64,000 nt of DNA from Arthrobacter sp. FW305-BF8 (GTDB taxonomy: Bacteria; Actinomycetota; Actinomycetes; Actinomycetales; Micrococcaceae). Shown here in pieces: positions 51,420 to 61,139 of this stretch. Numbering within the stretch: the stretch's first letter is position 1; each line of letters opens with the position of its first letter. The notes below the pieces were generated by a model, which worked only from the letters and a program-made list of their open reading frames with translations, was not told the origin of the DNA and did not search any database. The DNA lies in assembly GCF_021789315.1 (NCBI RefSeq), contig NZ_CP084561.1, positions 4,092,001 through 4,156,000 on the forward strand, in the 5' to 3' direction. Position numbers and translations under genes: made by a program.

Positions 51420-52664
51420 ATGACTCCGTCGAAGACGCCGGCCGAGATCCTGGACATTGCCGGCACCGAGGTCCCCATCTCGAGTCCGGACAAGGTGGTG
51501 TTTCCGGAGCCAGGGCTGACGAAGCTCGATCTGGTGCGCTATTACCTGACGGTCGCGGATGGCGCGCTGCGGGGTGCCGGCGGAAGGCCGATGGTGCTCA
51601 AGCGCTTCCCGAAGGGCATTGACGCGGAGCCGTTCTTCCAAAAGCGCGTGCCCGATAACCACCCGGACTTCATTGACACCACGACGCTGCACTACGCGTC
51701 GGGAACCTCGGCGGAGGAGGCCGTCATCCGGGACGCGGCGGGCCTGGCGTGGGTGGTGAACCTCGGCTGCCTCGACCTCAACCCGCATCCGGTGCGCGCC
51801 GAGGACCTCGAGCACCCCGACGAGCTGCGGGTGGACCTGGATCCCATGCCGGGGGTCGACTGGTCACAGATCGTGGATGTCGCGTACGTGGCGCGGGAGG
51901 TGCTCGACGACGTCGGGCTCGTGGGCTGGCCGAAAACGAGCGGGTCGCGGGGACTCCACATTCTGGTGCGCATCGCGCCGCAGTGGTCTTACCGGGACGT
52001 TCGGCTCGCTGCCGAGACCCTGGCCCGTGAGGTCGAAAACCGCGCCCCCGGTCTGGCCACAGCGCGGTGGTGGAAGGAGGAGCGCGGCGAGAGTGTGTTC
52101 GTCGACTTCAACCAGAACGCCAAGGACCGCACCGTGGCATCGGCGTACTCAATCCGGCCGCTGCCCGACGCCCGGGTCTCGACGCCGCTCACCTGGGACG
52201 AGGTCCGCTCCGCCAGGCCGGAACAGTTCACGGTTCTCACAGTGCCGGAGCGCTTCGCCGCGGTGGGCGACCCCCACGCCGGCATCGACTACGCCATCGG
52301 CAGGCTCGATGGGCTCCTCGCTCTGGCTGCCGAGCTCGGCCCCGCCGAGAAGGCGCCGCGCGGGGGCAACGGCTCAGGCCGCCGGCAGTCGGTGATGCCG
52401 CTCATTGAGGTGGCCCGTACAAGGACCAAGCCGGAGGCACTTCAGGCGCTCGACGAATGGAAGTCCCGGCATGCGGACGTGGTCCCTGCGCTGCATCCCG
52501 CTGATGTACTGGTGGACGGAATGCGCGGGTCGAGTTCGCTCTGGTACAGGGTGCGGGTGAACCTGCAGCATGTCCCCGAAGCGGAGCGCCCCTCCCAGGA
52601 GGAGCTCATCGCCGACTACGACCCGTGGGCCGGCAAGGACTGGCCGGGCCGCCCGGAGTCCTGA
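51420..52664 (+). CDS. LigD-type DNA polymerase/primase domain protein (standalone)
   Basis: A 414-residue archaeo-eukaryotic primase-like polymerase as found in bacterial non-homologous end joining. The metal-binding D-x-D is in LRVDLDPMPG (about 139-148), the nucleotide-binding loop SGSRGLHILV near 178-187, and MVLKRFPKG and FFQKRVPD mark the family start. No ligase or nuclease domain is fused and no ku gene is adjacent. The role in end joining or replication stress is known for the family only. Confidence 0.9.
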   Translation: MTPSKTPAEILDIAGTEVPISSPDKVVFPEPGLTKLDLVRYYLTVADGALRGAGGRPMVLKRFPKGIDAEPFFQKRVPDNHPDFIDTTTLHYASGTSAEEAVIRDAAGLAWVVNLGCLDLNPHPVRAEDLEHPDELRVDLDPMPGVDWSQIVDVAYVAREVLDDVGLVGWPKTSGSRGLHILVRIAPQWSYRDVRLAAETLAREVENRAPGLATARWWKEERGESVFVDFNQNAKDRTVASAYSIRPLPDARVSTPLTWDEVRSARPEQFTVLTVPERFAAVGDPHAGIDYAIGRLDGLLALAAELGPAEKAPRGGNGSGRRQSVMPLIEVARTRTKPEALQALDEWKSRHADVVPALHPADVLVDGMRGSSSLWYRVRVNLQHVPEAERPSQEELIADYDPWAGKDWPGRPES

Positions 52665-52672
52665 CGGCCCTG

Positions 52673-52843
52673 CTACCGCCGGCCGAAGACCGGAAGCGCC
52701 CGCAGCCAGCGCGACAGGCCGCCGGAACGCCGGTCGCAGTCGGCCGGGATGTAGAAGTCGGGATCTGTGGCGCCGAACGGCAGGTACAGCTCCTGGCCGG
52801 GCGCCGGGAATTCCGCGACGTTGTTCTGATCCTGCGAGTCCAT
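52673..52843 (-). CDS. 56-residue protein of unknown function, divergent from uricase
   Basis: A short gene reading MDSQDQNNVAEFPAPGQELY..., with PFGATDPDFYIPADCDRRSGG and a C-terminal WLRALPVFGRR. AGGAGG lies five bases before the ATG, a near-ideal ribosome binding site, and the frame is intact for 57 codons. Its stop is 9 bp from the convergent ligD-like stop. A perfect-arm operator-type palindrome (52903-52920) lies 60 bp upstream, linking it to the purine regulon. No family recognised; one Cys and an acidic first half are the only notable features. It might be a small assembly or regulatory partner of a neighbouring enzyme or permease. Confidence 0.75.
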   Translation of the reverse strand: MDSQDQNNVAEFPAPGQELYLPFGATDPDFYIPADCDRRSGGLSRWLRALPVFGRR

Positions 52844-52902
52844 CTGTTCCTCCTCGTTTCTTGCGCTTATCCGTTCGACTATTTTTCGTAGAGCGGAAAT
52901 AT

Positions 52903-52920
52903 ATTTCTGATATGTGAAAT
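52903..52920. promoter_or_regulatory. Candidate IclR-type operator, small-protein/uricase side
   Basis: ATTTC-N8-GAAAT with perfect arms (spacer TGATATGT). It overlaps a second palindrome GAAATATATTTC at 52896-52907. Confidence 0.6.
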
Positions 52921-53089
52921 CTTAGAAGTATCCAAGGACGCCGTCAAGACCCTCCTACGCCGGCCACCCACCGTCGTCGGTCACAATCTGTTTTTTAAAC
53001 TTGTGATGTACACCACCGGCATGCTGCGCTACGCTTTAAGTCAATTCGTGGCGCACGTCACGTAACCTGGGAGCAGCAGGCAGGGTCGT

Positions 53090-53127
53090 AATGAGCTGGC
53101 ATCACAACTGATGTCGGCTCATTTTTT
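53090..53127 (+). terminator. Intrinsic terminator in the uricase leader (possible attenuator)
   Basis: AATGAGC pairs with GCTCATT, extended by ATCA/TGAT, with loop CAAC and a run of six T at 53122-53127. The nearest upstream rightward gene ended more than 420 bp before, so this hairpin is better placed to act on the uricase transcript, 93 bp before its ATG. Confidence 0.75.
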
Positions 53128-53220
53128 GTTTGGGTCGACGCCACACGAAATGCGTGGGAAACACGCACTTAATTTCTATGTGGGACTTTCGTTCCACCTA
53201 CGGGAAGTTGGGAACAGACC

Positions 53221-54129
53221 ATGAGCAACAAGATCGTCCTCGGCCACAACCAGTACGGCAAGGCCGAAGTCCGCGTCGTCAAAATCACCCGCGACACCGA
53301 CCGCCACGAGATCGAGGACCTGAACGTCACCTCGCAGCTCCGCGGTGACTTTGAGGCCGCCCACCTCGAGGGCGACAACGCCCATGTGGTGGCCACCGAC
53401 ACCCAGAAGAACACCATCTACGCCTTTGCCCGCGAAGGTGTCGGCTCCCCCGAGGCATTCCTGCTGCGCCTCGGCGAGCACTTCACCTCCAGCTTCGACT
53501 GGGTCACCGGCGGCCGCTGGGAAGCGGAGTCCTACGCCTGGGAACGCATCCAGGCGCACGGCAGCGGGCACGACCACTCCTTCGTCCGCAAGGGCCAGGA
53601 AGTCCGCACCGCCGTCCTGGTCCGGGACGGGGCTGCCACCCATCTGATCTCCGGGCTTAAGGACCTGACCGTCCTGAAGTCCACGCAGTCCGGCTTCGTC
53701 GGGTACCCGAAGGACAAGTACACCACCCTGCCGGAGACCACCGACCGCATCCTGGCCACCGACGTCTCGGCCCGCTGGCGCTTCAAGGCCGGCACGGATT
53801 TCAGCTCGCTGGACTTCAACAAGAGCTACGACGACGTCAAGAGCCTCCTGCTTGAGGGTTTCACCGAGAAGTACTCTCACGCCCTACAGCAGACCCTGTT
53901 CGACATGGGGGCCAAGGTCCTGGAAGCCCACAGCGAGATCGAGGAAATCAAGTTCTCGATGCCCAACAAGCACCACTTCCTCGTGGACCTGTCGCCATTC
54001 GGGCTCGACAACCCCAACGAGGTCTTCTTCGCGGCCGATCGCCCGTACGGACTCATCGAGGCAACCGTCCTGCGCGACGACGCCGAAGCAGCAGACGCCG
54101 CCTGGTCAGGCATCGCCGGCTTCTGCTAA
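53221..54129 (+). CDS. pucL: Uricase (urate oxidase)
   Basis: Cofactor-independent oxidase converting urate to 5-hydroxyisourate and H2O2, 302 residues. The Lys-Thr-His catalytic set is in QYGKAEVRVVKITRD, HVVATDTQKNTIYAF and NKHHFLVDLS. It is a single-domain uricase without the N-terminal OHCU decarboxylase domain of Bacillus PucL. Genes for 5-hydroxyisourate hydrolase and OHCU decarboxylase, often beside it, are not in the window. Confidence 0.95.
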   Translation: MSNKIVLGHNQYGKAEVRVVKITRDTDRHEIEDLNVTSQLRGDFEAAHLEGDNAHVVATDTQKNTIYAFAREGVGSPEAFLLRLGEHFTSSFDWVTGGRWEAESYAWERIQAHGSGHDHSFVRKGQEVRTAVLVRDGAATHLISGLKDLTVLKSTQSGFVGYPKDKYTTLPETTDRILATDVSARWRFKAGTDFSSLDFNKSYDDVKSLLLEGFTEKYSHALQQTLFDMGAKVLEAHSEIEEIKFSMPNKHHFLVDLSPFGLDNPNEVFFAADRPYGLIEATVLRDDAEAADAAWSGIAGFC

Positions 54130-54384
54130 ACGGAACCCCGGTGCTTGAGCCTGTCGAAATCCTCCGGTCTCGACAGGCTCGACCACCGGGCTCGGCCGGC
54201 CCCGCCTCACCACAAAGGTCCCGAGTTTTTGTCCAGATATCGCGACTTAAACACCGCTAAGCCCCCAATAAGTGGACAAAAACTCCAAGCCACCGAGACT
54301 CCAGGCCCCACCACAAGTCTCAAATTGTTAGCCAGACATTGTTAGCCAGACGAAGGCGTCTGCCATGAACCAAGAAAGTCTGCC
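54130..54384. other. Repeat-rich spacer between uricase and urate permease
   Basis: It holds a REP-like palindrome (54144-54188, TGAGCCTGTCGA / TCGACAGGCTCGA), palindromic family A copy 4, a 14-bp exact tandem repeat ATTGTTAGCCAGAC (54324-54351) and a 13-bp repeat GTCTGCCATGAAC with 20-bp spacing (54358-54390) that duplicates the start region of the permease. Confidence 0.8.
54223..54285. repeat. Palindromic repeat family A, copy 4
   Basis: GAGTTTTTGTCCAGATATCG on the left and AATAAGTGGACAAAAACTC on the right. The left half matches copy 1 and the right half matches the reverse of copy 2. Confidence 0.88.
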
Positions 54385-55866
54385 ATGAACATCACCAAGA
54401 AAAGCCGCCCAGCGGCAACCCGCCCGGAAGATCAGCGCCTCTCGATCGGCAGCACTTTCGCCTACGGGTTCCAGCACGTCCTCACCATGTACGGCGGTAT
54501 CATCGCCCCGCCCCTCATCATCGGTGCCGCGGCCGGCATGTCGTCCCAGGACATCGGCCTGCTGATTGCCGCCTGCCTCTTCGTCGGCGGACTGGCCACC
54601 ATCCTGCAGACCGTCGGCATCCGCTTCTTCGGCTCCCAGCTCCCGCTGGTCCAAGGCGTCTCCTTCGCCGGCGTCTCCACGATGGTGGCGATTGTCCACG
54701 GCGGCGGCGGAATCCAGTCGGTCTTCGGTTCCGTGATCGCGGCCTCGCTGATCGGGCTGCTCATCACCCCGCTGTTCTCCCGGATCATCAAGTTCTTCCC
54801 GCCGGTTGTCACCGGCACGGTGATCACCACCATCGGCCTCACGCTGATGCCGGTGGCCGCCAACTGGGCCATGGGCGGCAACAAGGCGGCCCCGAACTAC
54901 GGCAGCATGGCCAACATCGGCCTGGCCGCAGCCACCATGGCGATCGTCCTGCTGCTCAGCAAGGTGGGCAACGCCGCCATCTCAAGGCTGTCCATCCTGC
55001 TCGCGATGGTTCTGGGGACCCTGATCGCCTTCGCCTTTGGCATGGCCGACTTTTCCAAGGTGGGCACGGGCGAGATTGTCGCGTTCCCCACCCCGTTCGC
55101 CTTCGGTCCGCCAACGTTCGAAATCGCAGCGATCATCTCCATGCTGATCGTCATCCTGGTGACGCTCACCGAGACCTCCGCGGACATCATCGCGGTGGGC
55201 GAGATCGTGGGCACCAAGGTCGATTCCAAGCGGATCGGGAACGGCCTGCGGGCTGACATGCTCTCCAGCGCCATCTCCCCGTTGTTCAACTCCTTCACCC
55301 AGAGCGCCTTTGCCCAGAACGTCGGCCTGGTAGCCATCACCGGCGTCAAGAGCCGGTTCGTCGTCAGCGCCGGCGGCCTCATCCTCGTCATTCTCGGCCT
55401 CCTCCCTGTCCTTGGCCGGGTGGTCGCGGCGGTGCCGACGCCCGTCCTGGGCGGTGCCGGCGTCGTACTCTTTGGAACTGTTGCCGCCAGCGGCATCCGG
55501 ACGCTCTCCAAGGTGGAGTACCGCAACAACATGAACCTGATCATCGTGGCCGCATCCATCGGCTTCGGCATGATCCCGATCGCGGCACCGTCGTTCTACG
55601 ACCAGTTCCCGTCCTGGTTCAGCACCATCTTCCACTCCGGCATCAGCTCGGCCGCGGTCATGGCCATCCTGCTGAACCTGCTCTTCAACCACCTCAAGGC
55701 GGGCAATTCGGAGAACCAGTCAGTGTTCGTGGCGGGCACCGGACGTGTCGTCCAGGAAGACGACCTCAAGTGCCTCGCCGACGGCGACCGGTTCGAAGGC
55801 GGGAAACTGATCGACTGCGACGGCAAGGAAGTCCCCATCCAGACGTCATCCAAGTCCGAGCACTAG
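54385..55866 (+). CDS. pucK: NCS2 family urate/xanthine permease
   Basis: A 493-residue nucleobase:cation symporter of the UacT/PucK type with about 14 helices. Hallmarks are the substrate-binding TETSADIIAVGEIVG and QNVGLVAITGVKSRFV. It would bring urate to uricase just upstream. Its ATG overlaps (ATGA) the stop of a 7-codon frame starting at 54365 (MNQESLP), created by a 20-bp-period duplication of the start region. Its stop codon lies in the target duplication of an IS481-type element. Confidence 0.93.
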   Translation: MNITKKSRPAATRPEDQRLSIGSTFAYGFQHVLTMYGGIIAPPLIIGAAAGMSSQDIGLLIAACLFVGGLATILQTVGIRFFGSQLPLVQGVSFAGVSTMVAIVHGGGGIQSVFGSVIAASLIGLLITPLFSRIIKFFPPVVTGTVITTIGLTLMPVAANWAMGGNKAAPNYGSMANIGLAAATMAIVLLLSKVGNAAISRLSILLAMVLGTLIAFAFGMADFSKVGTGEIVAFPTPFAFGPPTFEIAAIISMLIVILVTLTETSADIIAVGEIVGTKVDSKRIGNGLRADMLSSAISPLFNSFTQSAFAQNVGLVAITGVKSRFVVSAGGLILVILGLLPVLGRVVAAVPTPVLGGAGVVLFGTVAASGIRTLSKVEYRNNMNLIIVAASIGFGMIPIAAPSFYDQFPSWFSTIFHSGISSAAVMAILLNLLFNHLKAGNSENQSVFVAGTGRVVQEDDLKCLADGDRFEGGKLIDCDGKEVPIQTSSKSEH

Positions 55867-56840
55867 CTGTAATTCCCACTGAGGTTGTGAACGCGGCTGA
55901 TGGGGGTCTTGCCTCCGATGCCGGTATAGGTTCTGTGGTGATTGTAGTGGTGGAGCCATGCCTCATAGGTGGCGGCACGCTCGGTTTCTGAGGTGTATGG
56001 CCTGGCGTAGGCCCATTCACTGGCGAGTGTCCGGTTGAAGCGTTCTACCTTGCCGTTGGTTTGCGGCCGGTAGGGGCGGGTCCGCCGGTGCTTGACGTGC
56101 GGACCCAAGGCAGCTGCGAAGGCTCTGGAGCGGTAGCAGGATCCGTTATCGGTGAGCACGGCCTTGACGACGATTCCGTGCGCGGCGAAGAACGCGACGG
56201 CGCGGATCCAGAAGGCGGATGCGGTTTCCTTCGTCTCGTCACCGAGGATTTCCGAGTACGCCAAACGCGAGTGGTCATCGACGGCGTGGTGCAGATAGGC
56301 GTACCCGGTCCCGGCGTGGCGGTTCCGCCGACCCTTGGCACGTCCCAGGGCGCGGTGTCCGCCGCCGTCAGGGATTCGTCCGAGCTTCTTGATGTCCACG
56401 TGGACCAGATCCCCGGCGTTCTCGTGTTCGTAGCGTTGCGGTGCGGGCTTGCGGACGGGCAGCCCGGTGCCCTGGTCCAGGCAGGACAGCGCCGGCATCC
56501 GGTACCTTTCCAGAATCTTGGCTACGGTCGAGCGGGCCAGGTGCAGGTGGGCCGCGATCCGGTGCGGTCCCCAGCGGCGATTAAAACGCAACGCCACAAT
56601 CCGCCGTTCTCTGCGCATGGGCGTCCGGTTGGGACTGCGTAGCGGTCGGGACGACGCATCAGCCATGCCGTCCTCGCCGAGGGTCCGGTACCGGTCCACC
56701 CACTTCTTGGCCGTTGCCGGCGAGCACTGGAACCGCTCCGCGGCCCGGCGCAGCGTCCAGCCTTGCTCGATGACCAAGCGGGCGAGCTTCCCCCTGGCCT
56801 TGGGTGTCAGGTCGGCATTGGCATGGGTAACGTAGGACAC
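55863..56840 (-). CDS. IS481-type transposase
   Basis: DDE transposase of 325 residues. N-terminal helix-turn-helix segments (WTLRRAAERFQCSPATAKKW and RWGPHRIAAHLHLARSTV) are followed by the rve catalytic core with Asp in LVHVDIKKLG, Asp in LTDNGS and Glu in KVERFNRTL. The frame is intact. The last codon and the TAG stop extend past the inverted repeat into the duplicated target, so the element does not encode its own stop. Confidence 0.95.
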   Translation of the reverse strand: MSYVTHANADLTPKARGKLARLVIEQGWTLRRAAERFQCSPATAKKWVDRYRTLGEDGMADASSRPLRSPNRTPMRRERRIVALRFNRRWGPHRIAAHLHLARSTVAKILERYRMPALSCLDQGTGLPVRKPAPQRYEHENAGDLVHVDIKKLGRIPDGGGHRALGRAKGRRNRHAGTGYAYLHHAVDDHSRLAYSEILGDETKETASAFWIRAVAFFAAHGIVVKAVLTDNGSCYRSRAFAAALGPHVKHRRTRPYRPQTNGKVERFNRTLASEWAYARPYTSETERAATYEAWLHHYNHHRTYTGIGGKTPISRVHNLSGNYS

Positions 56841-56944
56841 GAGGGCCTCCTGGCGTCGAGATGAGTGTGGTAACCCAAATCGATACCGGAGGCCCTCGCC
56901 TTTTACATCAAGCCACGCTGTTCACAACGTCCGTGGGAACTACA
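55868..56944. mobile_element. Complete IS481-family insertion sequence
   Basis: 1077 bp with imperfect terminal inverted repeats (TGTAATTCCCACTGAGGTTG at 55868 and TGTAGTTCCCACGGACGTTG reading inward from 56944; about 22 of 26 match). The 6-bp direct repeat ACTAGC flanks it at 55862-55867 and 56945-56950, a target duplication. The transposase is uninterrupted. It inserted exactly at the stop codon of the urate permease without harming it. Confidence 0.95.
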
Positions 56945-56953
56945 ACTAGCCAA

Positions 56954-57014
56954 CGCGAACAAGCAGGTAATGCCCTCAAATCCGGGATTTGAGGGCATCA
57001 CCTGCACGTTCGCG
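56954..57014. repeat. Long palindrome between IS element and iclR
   Basis: Two 30-bp arms with about three mismatches (CGCGAACAAGCAGGTAATGC... mirrored by ...ATCACCTGCACGTTCGCG) meet at AAATCC-G-GGATTT. Before the insertion it lay directly after the urate permease stop, facing iclR, so it is a likely bidirectional terminator for both. Confidence 0.88.
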
Positions 57015-57058
57015 CTGTATTGCAGAACGACGGCGGGACGTCGGTGCGGGAAAGGGCG

Positions 57059-57814
57059 TCAGTTTTGGTTGAGCTCGTCCGAGATGGCCTGGGCTGCTTC
57101 GCGGAGGAGCGGCACGGCGCGGTCGGCGAAGGACTGGTCCACGCGGGAGACTGGCCCGGAGACGGAGATGGCGGTGGGCGTGGGGGCGTTGGGCACGGCC
57201 ATGGCGAAGCAGCGCACGCCGAGCTCCTGCTCCTCCTCGTCGATCGAGTAGCCGCGTTCCCGGATCCGGTTGAGGTCGGCGATCAGGGAATCGAAGTCGC
57301 CGATGCTCTTGGCCGTGGGAGTGGGCATGCCGGTGCGGGTCACGATGCCGCGGACCACCTCGTCGTCCAGCTGCGCCAGGATGGCCTTGCCGACGCCGGT
57401 GTCGTGGGTATGGGCGCGGCGGCCCACCTCGGTGAACATGCGCATCGAGTGCAGCGACGGCACCTGGGCCACGTAGATCACCATGTCCGAGTCCAGCACG
57501 GCCATGTTCGAGGTCTCCCCCAGCCGGTCCACAAGGGACTTCAGCTGCGGCCGCGCCAGGGCACCGAGCTGCTTGTTGGCGCCTTCGCCGAGCCGGATCA
57601 GCCGCGGGCCGAGGGCGTAGCGGCGGTTGGGCAGCTGGCGGATGTACCCCAGCGCCACGAGCGTGCGCAGCAGCCGGTGGATCGTCGGCAGGGGCAAATC
57701 GGTGGAGGAGGAGAGCTCGCTGAGCGTGACGTCGCCGCCGGCGTCGGTGATCAGTTCCAAAAGTTCAAAGACGCGCTCAACGGACTGCACGCCTCCGGAG
57801 GCCTTCTCAGCCAT
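57059..57814 (-). CDS. IclR-family transcriptional regulator (AllR-like)
   Basis: A 251-residue regulator. The N-terminal winged HTH includes VTLSELSSSTDLPLPTIHRL (about 30-49). The C-terminal effector domain has THDTGVGKAILAQL and GVRCFAMAVPNAPTPTAISVSGP. AllR-type members respond to allantoin or glyoxylate. It is divergent from the malic enzyme/malate synthase operon and has a 6-bp-arm palindrome before its own start, suggesting autoregulation. AGGAG is eight bases before the ATG. Confidence 0.92.
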   Translation of the reverse strand: MAEKASGGVQSVERVFELLELITDAGGDVTLSELSSSTDLPLPTIHRLLRTLVALGYIRQLPNRRYALGPRLIRLGEGANKQLGALARPQLKSLVDRLGETSNMAVLDSDMVIYVAQVPSLHSMRMFTEVGRRAHTHDTGVGKAILAQLDDEVVRGIVTRTGMPTPTAKSIGDFDSLIADLNRIRERGYSIDEEEQELGVRCFAMAVPNAPTPTAISVSGPVSRVDQSFADRAVPLLREAAQAISDELNQN

Positions 57815-57827
57815 GTAGCACTCTCCT

Positions 57828-57847
57828 GTTGTCTTGAATACGACAAC
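57828..57847. promoter_or_regulatory. Candidate operator at the iclR promoter
   Basis: GTTGTC-N8-GACAAC, perfect arms, spacer TTGAATAC. It lies 14 bp before the iclR start codon and fits autoregulation. Confidence 0.6.
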
Positions 57848-57956
57848 TCTTATCCGCATCGTGAAAAAAGTTGCTTAGACAGCCAAAGATACAGCACGCC
57901 CGCGGGGTGCGTCGATGAAACCACCAAGGGCTTGTATTTCCATAAAGTAGATAATA

Positions 57957-57974
57957 ATATCCATAATACGAAAA
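57957..57974. promoter_or_regulatory. Candidate operator at the malic enzyme operon
   Basis: ATATC-N8-GAAAA (spacer CATAATAC), imperfect arms, 53 bp before the start codon. A second weaker copy TATTTC-N9-GATAA lies at 57935-57954. The half ATACGAAAACAT is identical to the aceE site. Confidence 0.5.
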
Positions 57975-58026
57975 CATTCACGAGAGCAGCCCACCTCAGC
58001 GATGGGCCCAATCAGGAGGACATTCA

Positions 58027-59514
58027 ATGGCGAACCCGAGCCCCGGAAACTCAATCACCCTGCGCGTGGAGGCACCGTCGAGCTTCACAGCCACCAGCGA
58101 GCTCGCGGCAGCCGTCGGCGCGGCCGGAGCGGCGATCACCGCGCTGGACGTCACCGAGTCCCACCATGAGACGCTGGTTGTTGACGTCACCTGCAACACC
58201 ACCGACCAGGACCACGCGGACCGCGTGAAGGATGCGCTCAACGCGCTCGACGGCGTCACCGTGCGCAACGTCTCGGACCGCACCTTCCTGATGCACCTCG
58301 GCGGCAAGCTCGAGGTGGTGCCGAAGGTGGCGCTGCGCAACCGCGACGACCTCTCCCGCGCCTACACCCCCGGCGTCGCCCGCGTCTGCCTTGCCATCGC
58401 CGAAAACCCCGACGCCGCCCGGAACCTGACGGTCAAGCGGAACACGATCGCCGTGGTCACCGACGGCTCGGCCGTCCTGGGCCTCGGCAACATCGGCCCC
58501 GCAGCCGCGCTTCCCGTCATGGAGGGCAAGGCCGCACTGTTCAAGCAGTTCGCCAACGTCGATGCCTGGCCCGTCTGCCTGGACACCCAGGACACCGAGG
58601 AGATCATCAAGATCGTCAAGGCCCTGGCGCCCGTCTACGGCGGCGTCAACCTCGAGGACATCGCGGCCCCGCGCTGCTTCGAGATCGAAAACCGGCTCCG
58701 CGAGGAACTCGACATCCCGGTCTTCCACGACGACCAGCACGGCACCGCCATCGTCACGCTCGCCGCCCTGGTCAACGCCCTGCGCGTCGTGGGCAAGAAA
58801 CTCTCCGAGGTGAAGATCGTGGTCTCCGGCGTCGGCGCCGCCGGCTCCGCGATCATCCAGCTCCTCAAGGCGCAGGGCGCACAGCACATCATCGCCGCCG
58901 GCCGCTCCGGCGCCATCCACTCGGGTGAGAAGTACGACGACGAGCACCGCACCTGGATTGCCGCGAACACCAACGCGGAAGGCTTCGACGGCACGCTGCA
59001 CGAGGCCCTCAAGGGTGCCGACGTCTTCATCGGCGTGAGCGCCCCGCATGTGATCGGCGAGGAGCAGGTTGCCTCGATGGCGGACAAAGCCATCGTCTTC
59101 GCCATGGCCAACCCGACGCCGGAAATCGACCCGACAGTGGCCTCCAGGCACGCAGCCGTCGTCGCCACCGGCCGCAGCGACTTCCCGAACCAGATCAACA
59201 ATGTCCTGGCCTTCCCGGGCTTCTTCCGGGGGCTGCTGGACGCCGGGGCATCGGACATCACGCCGGAGATGCTGGTGGCTGCCGCCGAGGCGATAGCCAA
59301 CCGGGTTGCTGACGACGAGCTCAACGCCAGCTACATCATCCCCAGCGTCTTCGACCCCCACGTGGCCGCCGACGTCGCTTCTGCGGTAGCAAACGCAGCC
59401 GCCGCGGCGGCCCACGCCGCAGCAGGTACTGGCATCGCGAAGGCAACAGCGGAAGACTCAACAGAAGAAGCAGCCTCTGCTGCGGCAGACACAGCAGCTC
59501 TCGCCAACGCCTGA
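58027..59514 (+). CDS. NAD(P)-dependent malic enzyme with N-terminal ACT domain
   Basis: A 495-residue enzyme decarboxylating malate to pyruvate. A predicted ACT domain (about 8-85) precedes the malic domains with RAYTPGVARVC, VTDGSAVLGLGNIGP and CFEIENRLREELDIPVFHDD (metal site), then the NAD domain GVGAAGSAI and VFAMANPTPEI. The last 60 residues are Ala-rich. AGGAGG precedes the ATG. First gene of the operon with malate synthase, so it would turn glyoxylate-derived malate into pyruvate. Confidence 0.94.
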   Translation: MANPSPGNSITLRVEAPSSFTATSELAAAVGAAGAAITALDVTESHHETLVVDVTCNTTDQDHADRVKDALNALDGVTVRNVSDRTFLMHLGGKLEVVPKVALRNRDDLSRAYTPGVARVCLAIAENPDAARNLTVKRNTIAVVTDGSAVLGLGNIGPAAALPVMEGKAALFKQFANVDAWPVCLDTQDTEEIIKIVKALAPVYGGVNLEDIAAPRCFEIENRLREELDIPVFHDDQHGTAIVTLAALVNALRVVGKKLSEVKIVVSGVGAAGSAIIQLLKAQGAQHIIAAGRSGAIHSGEKYDDEHRTWIAANTNAEGFDGTLHEALKGADVFIGVSAPHVIGEEQVASMADKAIVFAMANPTPEIDPTVASRHAAVVATGRSDFPNQINNVLAFPGFFRGLLDAGASDITPEMLVAAAEAIANRVADDELNASYIIPSVFDPHVAADVASAVANAAAAAAHAAAGTGIAKATAEDSTEEAASAAADTAALANA

Positions 59515-59537
59515 ATCAGCCCTGGAAAGGACCCACA

Positions 59538-61136
<1,599 letters not shown>

Positions 61137-61139
61137 GGC

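Larger units (their letters stand above)
52844..53220. promoter_or_regulatory. Divergent control region upstream of uricase
   Basis: 377 bp without another gene. It carries an operator-like palindrome on the left, a canonical intrinsic terminator hairpin at 53090-53127 inside what would be the uricase leader, and an ACTTAATTTC string at 53167 shared with the guaD operator. The uricase promoter was not pinned down. Confidence 0.65.
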
